A stretch of 64,000 nt of DNA, from assembly GCA_036924285.1 (NCBI GenBank), contig JAYKYS010000005.1, positions 21,364,001-21,428,000 on the forward strand. The letters run 5' to 3'. Below the pieces are notes generated by a model, which had not been told where the DNA came from, ran no database searches, and was given only the letters and a program-made list of their open reading frames with translations. The DNA comes from Asterella californica (lineage: Eukaryota > Streptophyta > Marchantiopsida > Marchantiales > Aytoniaceae). Position 1 is the first letter of the stretch. Each line of letters begins with the position of its first letter. Below, piece after piece: positions 30,680-42,339 of the stretch. A program made the position numbers and the translations under genes.

Positions 30680-33600
30680 TACTTTTGAGATTAACTTCTC
30701 TAAGATATTGTGGTGCTCACAAATTACAGGATTCACGAATTTTTGAAAATTTTAAGAATAATAACTTGTTTGTATAACTGAAGAAGCGTTGTTACTTAAG
30801 ATTACGGCTTCCTTAGAAGGAAGATGATCTTACGAGCTTTTTGTAATAAGAAGTTGACTTCTTCGGAAGACGATCATCTTTCGGGAAGCGTCTTCTCGGT
30901 TGTGTCTTCGGAAGACAGAAGAAGACGGAAGACGGAAGACACGTATCTTCCGGAAGACGGCAACCGTGGAAGCTTCACCACGTAAGAAGTAGGTGCACCT
31001 ACCAGGTAGCACCAAATAGGTTAGGTAGGTCGGGAGGGTCAAAACCCCTAAACTGCGGGGAAGATGCACAGGAAGCGCATTAGCAAATTGCGACTTCTCG
31101 CAGCAAGAGTGCTTCTTGGTAAGAAGATCGATTCAAGAATGATTGATTTGAGTGAGGTCAGGATCGATTAGAAGCTAGAAGGAAGGCGAGGTCGAAATAC
31201 TGAGAGCAGAAGCATATCGAGCTAAAGGAGTTTTTCTGTGAACTCCCGGAAGCTGACATTGGAGGATGGCTGAGTGGAATCGAAGGTGGACGGCTTGATC
31301 GATTGAGGCGTAGTAAGGAGCTGACGGGGGAAGCAGCTTTGTGGGGTCGCACTGGAGTTGGAACTAGAGCCGGAAGCGCGTAGAAGATGGAAGACAGCTC
31401 GGGAAGCAGATAGAAGATAGTAGAGGTTCTTCCCATATTCTTTTTCTTTCTCCACTGCTTCTCGCCTTTGTTTGGTATCCCCCGCGCTTCCCCGGTTGTT
31501 TGCAGGCAACCTGATCGATCAATCCTCCATCCCTATTTTCCTATTGTGACATTGGGCGCGGAAGCACTGCCCAATTTCCGTCAGACATCTTCTTGCTTCT
31601 TCCCGAGTTCAATTCGAGCTTCCCTACCCCTAGCCCTCAAATTGGAGATCCCAGCTATCAATTTCTCTACCCTACCATCCCTCTACTCCCGAAACCTTGA
31701 ACAAAAGACGCTTCAGAAGATTGGAACATCTTCGGAAGACGCTTCGGAAGCCTGACTGTCTTCGGAAGTCGACTGTATACAATTCGTATCAAGAGTGGAT
31801 TTGCTTTGCTTTGGTGTTAAGAGAGGCTTGGTACGAATTCCGAGTGGTTTGGTGAGTTGTTTTGTTATTTCGAGAAGTTGGAAGTCGGGAACTAGGCCTG
31901 TGCTCCCGGTCTTCCAAGCTTCTCAAATCCACATCTTCCTAGAGAGACTAGAAGACTGGAAGGGCTGGAAAAATGCGCGAGAAGACGTGAGGGTCCATTT
32001 CGGATCTCTTCTATCCGACCCGAAGCAGCCTATTCCTTCTTCTTCCCGAAGTTAAGAGAGTCGTGAAGTCTTGCTGACAGAATCTGGAGAGAATGGTCGA
32101 GGATCATGTCTTCTCATCATGCAGCAAGCTTCTTCTGAGTGTGTATGAGAGGCAGGGGTCGAAAGAACAGAGTATGAAGATTTCGTGTCTGTTGTGAGGT
32201 TAGATTGCGAGTTGGGAGCCGAAGACAAGTGAGACCAGTGAAGGGAAGCCTGACTGCAGGAGGTCTTCCGAGAACGTTACTTAATCGGAAGCTGTCCCGG
32301 GGGTCTTCCCAGAGCCGTGACAGAGACCACTGTCACCGCAGGAGCCGCAATCATCTTCTGGAACTTGTTCATACGCTTTGCTTCTCGCACATTTTCCATC
32401 TTTTGATAGGAAGTAGGATGTAATGGAAGGTGGGTTGTCTTCTTAGGAATCCATGCGAGGCCTTGCTTAGTTAGGATTGTTTAGATATAGCTCGGAAGAC
32501 GAGAGCTATTTAGGAAGCACTATTAGAATCCCGGAAGACGGAGTAGCTGTCTTCTGGAAGACTAGATTCGTCTTGTGAAGAGTGGAAGCTGGACTGCGAA
32601 GACCGTGGTGCAACAGCGTGCAGGAATGACTGCATGGAGGTCTTTATTGACAATCCTCAAAGTGGGATGGTGGAAGTCCTACCATATCATTGTATTGCTA
32701 TTCTCCTGTGGACAAAATCCAGAGATTGATGAAGCACCCAGCTTTAAGTGGAAGTGTTGGATGGATGTGGAGAGTTTTATAGTGGTCACGAAGCTTTCCT
32801 CAGATTGACAGTCAGCGAAGAATGAGGCAATTAGAATCTCCTGTCGAGAATACTCAACCACCAACTACAGAAACAGTTCCTACCGCAGAGGAGTTGAAAG
32901 TTCAATTAAGTGTCCTTCCAGCTGGAGGTATCATAAATTTACGATCGATACTACAGCCCAAGGATTCAATTTATACGTCTTACACAGGTGGCTGAACAAT
33001 TGCAGGAACGCGTGGAACTACAACTGGGTACCGAAGAAAATGCATGGTAGAAGGGGAGAACGTCTTGAGCATGACATAGCACAGCAAGCGACGAATCTCA
33101 ACGTTATGAATTGCTCTCCTCTTAAAGTTCAATGATGCTATAGCGGAGAGAGCTTATGGCTGTCTTGACCTCAACATCAGCTAAGGTGGTAGGGAGTGAA
33201 GATTCTGTACTAAGGATAATTTTTCCCAGAGAATGGTGCAGTTCTCTGCCGCAGATCTAAAGCATGAATTTTAGACAAGCTGTAAGATTGAGGAGGATGG
33301 CATTCATGGTACTAGAGTTACAAGGATGGACTTCATGATCTCGATGAAGAGGCACTAGCAGCTTCCTAGCTTATCAGAAGTCGAGTTAGTAGTCCAGGTA
33401 GGAGCAGATCAGGTGAAGATTGCATCCAAGCAATTAGCGTAGGCAGCAAAGCGCAAAAGACAAGTGACTTGTCCAAACTTAGTAGGGACCGAACATGCTA
33501 TCTTAAGGGTGGCAGTTTTTCAGTGTAAAATTAGTTAGGATACCATGTGGCAGCATAGGTAGCGTAGGAACAGCAAGTAGAGAGCTAAACCGGGAAAAGG

Positions 33601-34990
33601 AAACGGCTTGCATGTGGGGTGACAGCCTTCTGACAACGCCTATCTCTCCCTGGTGGTCGTCTCCTCTGTTTTCTCGTGGCAGATGCATAAGTAGGATCAA
33701 AGAGTAGGAAATCTAGTTCTTCACACACACAAACATTTTACGGTGTAGATTCATGACACATTAGACAGAGTGTACACATTTGAGGGGTGCACTCAGTACG
33801 TTGTTGTGTACTGTGCGCACACACGCTACACTCGATGTTTGAGACATAGGAATAGACTGAGATTATACCGGAGGGGTCTGCATGCTCGTTACCAGCAGTG
33901 GTTCGAAGATGTAGATAGAGGTAGTGGACAGTTTAGGAACAGAGAACGTCATCCTCGTGCAGTCTTGTTGGCTAGACTGGTGTGTCGAGGAGTAGGAGCA
34001 GGAAGTAGAGGGAGTGAGCTTCCCAATGCCAATGTGACTTCTTCTCGGAGAATGGATTGCTGATTTAAGTGCAGAAGCTTTGTACATGTCTTCTGGGTGG
34101 GTGGGTTTTCTTGGATTCACTCCCGATTGTGCATGAGAAGCGTTCTTCTTGAGTGGCGGTGACTGTCAGCAGTTGTGCAGATTCGCAGCTTGGCTCGTCC
34201 AGTAGAGCACTTTGGATCTACGTACGGACGGTCTTATGGATAAAGGATCCCAGAAGATAGAGTAGTCGGAGCAGCGAGAGAAGAAGAAAGAAGCCTTCTT
34301 CCCACAGCAGAAGACGACATCCTCAAGTAGAAGACGGTGCAATTGTACGCACGTTTGTTGTCTTCCTCCCCAAACTATTACAAGCAGGGATGGCTTGTTA
34401 GTCAGGATCCGGACTAGAAGCCTGTCGGAATCTTAATTTCTCCTTTTTATCTTGTTTTCTCTTGTTTGGATTTTCCCTTCTTCCCCATCTTCTCTCATCT
34501 TCCTCATCTTCTTACCTTCTTCTAGTGAGCTTCTGAGACTTCTATTGAGCTTCCGTGAAGGTGAATGTTGTTGTAGTGCTGCAGGAAGATCATTTCCGTA
34601 GGGAGAAGCCTGGGAAGGCTACAGGGGACATACACCCTGTGATTAATCTAACCCGTTGGAATGAGAGAGAGAGAGAGTAAAGTGTAACAGCCGTTGCTAG
34701 TCGACTTCTACAAAGCAGGAGCAGTCTTCTGGAGATGTGAGAAGCCGAGTTGAACCTCCAAAAGCTGAGAATTGCTTCGGGAAGACGGTACTGAGAAGAC
34801 CGGAAGAAATGACCTGGAAGCATGAAGCGTCTTCTCAAGCTTATATGTGAATAGTTGTGTGATATTTTAGTTAGTAGTTGTTTGTTTAGGTCCAGAGCAC
34901 CTTTTGGCGAGTCTGGAAGACGCGTGGTTTTGTGAGAAGATGGGATTTCTAGACAAAACCCGTGTGTTTGTGTGTTTGAACAGATCTTAG
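30680..34990 (+). repeat. GAAGAC-rich repetitive element, copy 2
   Basis: About 4.3 kb in which GAAGAC/CGGAAGACG words recur many times, densest at 30840-30965, 31690-31760, 32480-32570, 34290-34340 and 34780-34930. The first about 430 bp match the left edge of the window in opposite orientation. No intact protein is present: frames at 31468-31755, 31795-32055 and 33770-34063 lack recognisable domains. Stretches near 32850-33480 read as coding-like but with stops. It could be a non-autonomous LTR element or an unknown transposon relic. Confidence 0.5.
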
Positions 34991-37900
34991 AACTTAGAGC
35001 AGCGTTACTTGTGCAAATCCTCTATGGGAACGATATCTTGTATACTAAATGGGCAAAAGGAGTAATCCTGCGACACTACAGATATTGTTAACCAACCATA
35101 TAGTTCTCCTTGTGTGGCAAAACTGACAACTCTGGAAAAGACCATTTTCATATGACAGATACTTGTTATCACCACTAAAAGATACATTACAATTCAAAAA
35201 GAATTGAAATAAAACATGCAATTGAGCACTTCTGAATGGACTGTAGTTCATATCGGATGAAAAATGCATAACATATTTGTACTTCAAACTTACATTCAGT
35301 ACACTTGGCGATAAAGACAAACAGAAAATCGAGAAAAGAATAAGCACCATGGCCAAGAGTCTGCAAGTCTAATCAGATGAAAAGTGTCAAGATCAGCAAA
35401 GAATAAGAGGTGATGATACTGAAGAATTTGGAAGCTACTATGATACTACGGTAGATGTCGAGGTGGCTTAGTGATGACTTCAGCAGTATGTAAATCGAGG
35501 AGATCACACAACTTCGCATGTAATCAATGATAGAAATCATCTGCAATTGACAAAGACTTACGTTCTTTATATTGCTAGCTACGTGGACTGCATTCACGAC
35601 TCTCATTTGAGTTAGGGTAATATGATCATTGGCAAGTGGTATATTGAGTTGCGTTCATTCTTGTTAGTGGGAGTTTGCGATTACGGTTGTGGTTGTGGTG
35701 AGACTCTTGGAGGTGGTTTAAGAAGCAATGTTATTATGATAAAGTGTTGCGGTGGTAATGACATCTCTTCGTGAAAGAAGACAAGAACTCATAGTCTAAA
35801 GATAAAATCACCACGGATGGAAGAAGAGGAATTACTTAATGTACAGTACAAACGTCCAACAGAAGAGTCATCAAGCCAAGGGCCAAAGAAGAAGTCTCAA
35901 GGAGATAGGAGCAATAAGCAAGTAGGTCGAGCTTGAGTGTGTAGCCCACGTAGCTAACAATATTATGAGAACCATCTAATAAATCAAGGAGAAGAAAAGA
36001 AAAAAGTCAAAAAATCAAGAGAAAAGGAGAGAACTTAGAAAAGAGAAGAGGGAAGAAAAGAGAGGAGAAGGGAGGAAGGGAGATAAAAAGGAGGAGGAGA
36101 AGAGACGAGGGAGGAGGAGAAATCTTTAGGGTTACTCCTCCTCCGCCGATGGATGATCGGCAGATCTCTAATCTTTCGCCGGATGAAAGGAGGCTGATGG
36201 ATTGTCGGACGATCCTACGGATTGTCTTATATCTGATCTCTAGTCTTTTACCAATGGACAGTCTTTTGTAAGAGGATCATGCAGACGGCCGTTGACTGTT
36301 CATTCGCGGTGAATGACAGACAGACAAACCCAGGTGAATGATGGATCATCGACAGACGATCCAAAAGGTTGACCGGCGGTTTCATTCACTAGAAAAAATC
36401 ATCTTGAATCATCTTTCGTCAACAAAAACCATCTAAATTTTAATGATCAAACCTCTGTCCATCCAGTTCTGTTAATTTTGTAAATAAAAAAATTTATTTT
36501 GATGGGAAAAAATGAAATCTTTACAAGTATAGTCACAAGAATTTCACCAGGGAATTTCATCAAAACTTGGTTCAATACTACAAGCCATCTCGCTACTAGT
36601 CGATCACGACCTGATGTGGAGAAGCTCGTGACCCTGAATGGACCTTCATCCTTTTCTATCAATGAACAACCAGAAGAAGAGAAGTGGTGGACCCTTATAT
36701 TATGATCTCGTGCGAAGAACACCACGATTGTAGACTAGGTTGAGTTGTCACCTTGTTTTGAACAAAGAGGAGTGGAGGCGTTGGTGACTTCCACTTTGTA
36801 GAGGTGGAACGCATGTATTTCAAAATCCTGGAAGAATCATGGTATCTTGAAAGAACCATGCAAATAACATGCCATAGATACGTTGGCTATGTGAATGGCA
36901 TTCTACATTTTTGAATAGTTTCTCATGTAATGGTGTTTTAGCAATCTTTCGTGTTTTTGTTTCAAAAAATGATGAAGTGACTTGAGCATATTAAGATATT
37001 CGTGATAAATAAAAAGATTTTTTACATGTCAGAGTTATATAAATGAACTAGAATGAATGTCACTAAGTCCAACCTATATTGTATACAGTCGCATTATTCA
37101 ATAGTCTTTAACAAATTTAAGTTTATTTGAAATAGTGTTACTAACAGTAATGATGAATAACACTAATATACGTGTACATGAATAGAATGTTAATAACACT
37201 AATTTATTTCACTTCCAACTCAATCAAGTAAGGAGAATAAAATAATTTTGTGACATTGTTTGTTATATCCACATCGCTATTAGAAATGATGAATTTTATA
37301 CTATTATTTTATCAGAAACATCTAGCAGTATATGAGATGTGGGACCTCAAAGAAATTTACTTGCCTCACCTCCTTCACATTTGTCAGACTTGATCCTACT
37401 CTTCTTAACGCTGCGTTACTCAATCTCACTCTTGACTAGAACAGCAGGTTTAACAAGTTTATCGTTATGTAAAAACACTGCATTAAGATAAATAAGAGAT
37501 AATCTGAGTTGATAATCTGTTGTAAATAAATTCAAGATTAAACTTTCTATGTAGATACGTGACTGACAGCTAAGATGCAGTTCTCTCATTCTTAAGACAT
37601 GGCTTTTTAACTTACTGAACGTGCTATAGCAAGTCAAGGCTGCGTTCAAGTAACATAAAGTTAAGAGGGGTGAAGTCAAGTAAATTTCTGGGAGCTCCAT
37701 GTCCTATTAAGTATATGAAGGGTGACACTATAGAATATAAAATCTAATGATTTCCAGAGTATTCAAACATATGCACAAAGAGTTAGTTAACTTTGACTAA
37801 AATCTAGAATTAAGTTAGAATGAGACATAAGAAAAAAATAACATTTTGTTTACTAACATTGCATTGGTTGAACTGAGATGTGTTTGCATGCAAGTTTCAT

Positions 37901-38395
37901 GTGAATATATAGCGGTCTTGAGCAAGGATATGATGAAATGTATTTCATCTGACAGTGTACACAAAATGTGGCATGCTTTGCTCCAACTACACGTTCGAGA
38001 AAAATAAAGCTCTTAGTGTTATCCTAAGGACTCCATATCTAGTATTTAACAACCAATTTATGAAAATCTATCCAAACCATGACTCTAGTTCAGGATATGA
38101 CATAAACAGTACACCTTCTAACTTATATGTTCCATTCGGAGAACAATAGAGAAGAGACTATGCAAAATGGTGTTATATTCTTTCATTGGTATGATATTAA
38201 ACAAGCCGATGTAGCTAGTTCTTGTTTCCTTGACATTGTTTATCATGCTGTTTATTACATAAAGTTAATTTGAGTACTCTACATGTTACAATAGTTACTA
38301 GTTTCTGCTGCATGGTACTGATATTGAATTATTATACAAGATGAAATTATACAGTTTCTAGCAATTTAATTGACTGATCCATTACAGTTCGTTAC
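34991..38395. other. AT-rich intergenic region with a purine tract
   Basis: No supportable gene. About 35985-36130 is a long purine-rich run (repeated GGAGGA/AAGAGA). Just after it, several overlapping short inverted repeats based on GATGATC/GGATCATC occur (about 36140-36370). Minus-strand frames at 35045-35356 and 35373-35606 are hydrophobic and Cys-rich but unrecognised. Confidence 0.45.
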
Positions 38396-38399
38396 AACA

Positions 38400-39985
38400 A
38401 CTAAAGCATGGCCATCCAAGGATGAAGACTCCGATTCGGATGCTGATATCGCAAATATTAATAACTCCAACTCCAGCAAAGAGCTACGTTAAATCGGAGT
38501 TCATAACTCTAATGGTGCAAAAGAAGTCTCCATGACTGCAGCTGACTGCAAGGTTGGACGAACACAAATGGTACATTTTCAGTCAGATCCATGCAATATT
38601 AAAAGTTCATTTGATCATGAGTGGTTGCCATGAAGATCTGATACAAGTATTGACATTTTTTCTTCAAAATAGTAAGACATCTGCCGCATATTCTATCAGA
38701 TCATGTTGCTATTCCAGTTGTTGCATTACGAGATCCTTGTACTGTTCCTAATGCAATGCTGCAGAGCACTAGCAATATAATGCATAGTTTAGAGACAAAT
38801 GCCGAAGATAAAATACAGTTCGTGCATGTAGATTCTCATTCCCTTGGGTTCATCTATATAAGAGTCTATAGTCACTCTTTGTGATTCATCCTTGCATGAT
38901 AAAACTCTCTCACTCCTCCATCTATAGTGTCTTCTTCTCATTTATGATTGCATGTGGTGAGAAAAACCCTAGACAAAATTTTATCAAGGTCAAGTTCATC
39001 ATGGGATACAGAACTTGTGTCTTCAAATCATGATGACCATGAAGGAAACTCGAGCTCTGTGTTTCATTCTCCCTCTGTGGATGCGCATGAAAATTATAAA
39101 GAGTTTACTCCAGAAAGTACATCTAACATACAAGCACCCTTGTTATGTTCTTCGTCACATTCTTCTCCAGCTAGTGAAACTACTCTTGATTCAACTGGCA
39201 CTAATACTACCAGCAAGATAGCCCAAGGAAAGAGATCAATCATGAATATCTATAAGAAGACAAAGTCTTTTGTTAATGTGCAAGTGCAAGATAAGACTGC
39301 ATCATCTACACTCTTGTTCAAGAAACGATCACACCACATTTTACAACCCATGCGGAAGTTACAGTTGGATGCAGAAAATGAATCAAAACAGGTCATAGTC
39401 ACAGGATAAGTGCAACAATGGACCATCTTCTAGGTATGTATAAGTTAGCTTCCGATTTCGTAAAAACAAAGATCCTTTGTAATAGTTGTAGACGATAGTT
39501 TTGTACAAAAATGCATTTGAGACTCTTTATTAACCAGTATTGCATTTTGCAAAAATTGGAACATTGGATGCACAGTCATCACCAAGTGTAATACGACCAA
39601 CGTTACTAGAGAATTGTCCGATCTCTATTGTCTCGAAACTTGACTTGTCTGTATTACAAGCGATTGATCCAAACCTTCCTCCTTTCCAAGAGACCCAAGA
39701 GGTAAAAATTTTCCAAACCTCATGCACATCTTTAGATCTCATGTATAGACTATGTTAAGTATTTTATTTGGACAGTGCAGCTTGAGACTAGAGATGTTAC
39801 CTTGAGTATTAAGAAGCATTTGTCAATTCAAGTCAAGGTAATCTGGATTCGACTTCTTTAGTTCTTGTTTCAATCTAGCTTAAATGTTTTCTTAACATGT
39901 TTTGTTTTCTCCAAACAGATAGTTGCAGACCTAGATCAATTCATCCGGGAAAGCAAGTTGATCATTGCGATGTTTGCGATGGGGT
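38400..39985 (+). CDS. Possible intron-containing gene or transposon fragment, unknown function
   Basis: Several plus-strand pieces look spliced. A Ser/Thr-rich 153-codon frame (38948-39409) is followed by a piece at 39540-39702 (HFAKIGTLDAQSSPSVIRP ... FQETQE) ending at GAG|GTAAAA. Next come 39779-39837 (LETRDVTLSIKKHLSIQVK), flanked by GCAG and GTAATC, and 39919-39986 (IVADLDQFIRESKLIIAMF), preceded by CCAAACAG. An acidic DEDSDSDAD segment lies upstream (38411-38470). The border signals and continuous frame suggest real exons, but I do not recognise the protein and cannot find a start or end. It could equally be a transposon protein. Confidence 0.3.
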
Positions 39986-39989
39986 GAGA

Positions 39990-41880
39990 TGAAAAAAAGA
40001 TGTTTACGATAATCTGAAAATGTTCATGACTCAAGAAAAAAATCAAGCTAATAAATTAATATCTAGCATTGATGGAAAACGAATAAAGCGATAATCTTTT
40101 GTTATTCATTCTGTAGATTCTAAAGAGATGTTATTTGATAGATTAGTTATGTGAGCTTTTAGATCATAAGATAGATATTGTCAACCCACAGTTCTTGTGA
40201 ATGGTACCATCCGAATGTGCAAACAGCATGTAAGTTTCAAATCTTAGTAAAATGATACTACATCTGACAGTTATCTTTTTTTTTTGATATATTTTTTCAT
40301 GAATACTAAATAGCATCTGTTAATGAACATACAATACAATGTACATGCTAACGAACAGAACCAAGATCTATAACGTCATGAGTCGTAAACACCTTTGTTA
40401 ACAACTGGGCCGTGTCATCTGCTCGGAATGAAGTTCTTTGTAATTGAAAAGTCCTGTTGAAGTGAACCTCAAACTTGAGTAAAGCAGTCCGCACAAGACT
40501 CTCATTACCAATCACGGTGCTCATACGTATATTGCAAAGTGAAATTTTGTTTGAGAAAAGTGAATCTCGTCCACAGTGCAATTTGAGCTTCAGGAAGGCA
40601 ATGCCTGAATCGCACTTGGATACTATAGGTGTTCTTTTCGATCGGTCGAAAATGTCTATATCTCAGAAAGGTGCTAATTTTACGAAATTGTACGTACGTA
40701 TGTGGAATGATAGAACTCTGGTGCGATTTCTATTTTAAGATACAAGATTGTGCACTGAACAGAAACCAGGCAGCTGAGTGTATATCGGACATTGCGCCAT
40801 TTGCACCTTCCCTCTCCTTCCGCACCCATTGTACCTCTAAGCAGCACTTGGGTAACTTGAAAATGTCTTCCTGTGTCCTATTCCACCGTCTTGCAGTATG
40901 GTCAAGAGCTGTATCATGTGTTCTCTCCCTCTCGATCGGTTTTCTGGTCGTGGTGGGGAGCGCTCTAAGTTCCACCTTATATAACTTCAAGGCTTCCTCG
41001 GTTTTGAACACGTCCCGTTTCATGTACGTACGAGTAGTCGACAATGTTTCAGTAAGATGTCAATTCAATTTCAAGTTGCAGCGTGCCATGCTGTTCTTCA
41101 CATACCATCCGTGTGGTTGTACAGCATGTGTCATGTACGTGTACCTGTTGTCTCTGTGCCTGTACTGAAACAAACCACCACCGGAGCTCAATTTGGTGTA
41201 GAAATTTTCAACCAACGTTCAAATCATTCGCTGATGGTTCGTTTGTACACGGAAGACTGATTTACAGAGCTAATTAATGATGACTGAAGTACAAATGCGC
41301 GTGTGTACGGAGAGGATCAAGATTGCAGTGGTTACATGGATTGAGGCTTGAACAGATCTACAGGAGATGTTACGGTGTATTGCAACAAAAAGCTAACACT
41401 AAAAGCACCACTCCAACACAGGAGGAAACGTTTCGGAAAGAAAAGGGGCTCTCGTAGCCACCACACCAATAGTAAGAAGGAAAGAAGAGACCAAATATGA
41501 CCAAAGCAACTAACCTAGTGGCAGCTCCCCTTATAATTATAAACAATTAGACAGGGAGAGTATATGGTTTGCTAATTCGACTAAGCGAATTGCCGGATAG
41601 CAAAGTGAGTGCTTGGGTCCGTAAACTAACTGTGCCCTAAGTAGCTACAGTTAAACAGTTTATGAACAGACACAGGAAGACACTGCGAACTTGAAAGTGT
41701 CTTCCGAGTGGAGTGTTTCAACACCTGTTTATGAACTTGAAAATGTCTTCCTGTGCCTCAGTTATTTACTTGCTCCACCTCCAGAAGGCACATCGATATA
41801 GATTTTGCATGATTACCAGTGTGCGAACTGATTCAAATGTTCAAGTTTTTTTTAAAAATCATGAAACACTGTAACAAGTC
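39990..41880. other. Region with no assigned gene
   Basis: Contains a 179-codon plus-strand frame (40629-41168) with one hydrophobic stretch (VLSLSIGFLVVVGSALSS) but no recognisable family, no clear promoter and an overlapping minus-strand frame. The words CTTGAAAATGTCTTCCTGTG recur at about 40857 and 41738, hinting at a dispersed duplication. Confidence 0.35.
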
Positions 41881-41886
41881 AATAAT

Positions 41887-42072
41887 CATCGTGATCTAGA
41901 GTTAAAATGTAAGTTTCCTTCTACTCTGATGTGCCACGGTAACCTGGAGAACTGTCAGCTACTTGTCAATGGGTGGAGCATCGTGATCTAAAGTTAAAAT
42001 GTAAGTTTCTTTCTACTCTGATGTGTCACTGTAACCGGGACAACTGTCAGCTACCTGTCAATGTGTGGAGCA
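41887..42072. repeat. Tandem duplication, 92-bp unit, two copies
   Basis: CATCGTGATCTA(G/A)AGTT begins both units (41887 and 41979). The copies differ by about ten substitutions, so the duplication is not recent. It is non-coding. Confidence 0.85.
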
Positions 42073-42125
42073 TTCACTGAGAGAGGTGGATCGAGTTCAT
42101 CAAGAGTCTCTTAACGATGTATTGT

Positions 42126-42335
42126 TTGATCTGACCTCTGATCAATCTGATTAAACATCTAACTGGTTATTGCAGTCATTTGTGATGTTAAGTACATGTT
42201 GGATTGCAAACATCAGATTTCAGAGCATGTATCTGTTTGATCACACCTCTGACTGGTTATTGGCTTTGAAACCAGTCACTTGTGATGTTAAGTACATGCT
42301 GGATTACACATATCATGTTTCTGAGCATGGATCGG
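42126..42335. repeat. Degenerate tandem duplication, about 110-bp unit, two copies
   Basis: Both copies contain CTGGTTATTG, CACTTGTGATGTTAAGTACATG (CATTTG in copy 1) and a GAGCATG(T/G)AT end. It is more diverged than the 92-bp repeat just upstream. Confidence 0.7.
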
Positions 42336-42339
42336 GTAA

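Noticed and set aside
40629..41168. A 179-codon frame as a membrane protein gene
   Set aside because: No recognisable family, an overlapping minus-strand frame of similar quality, and a dispersed repeat word inside it. Kept only as a note.
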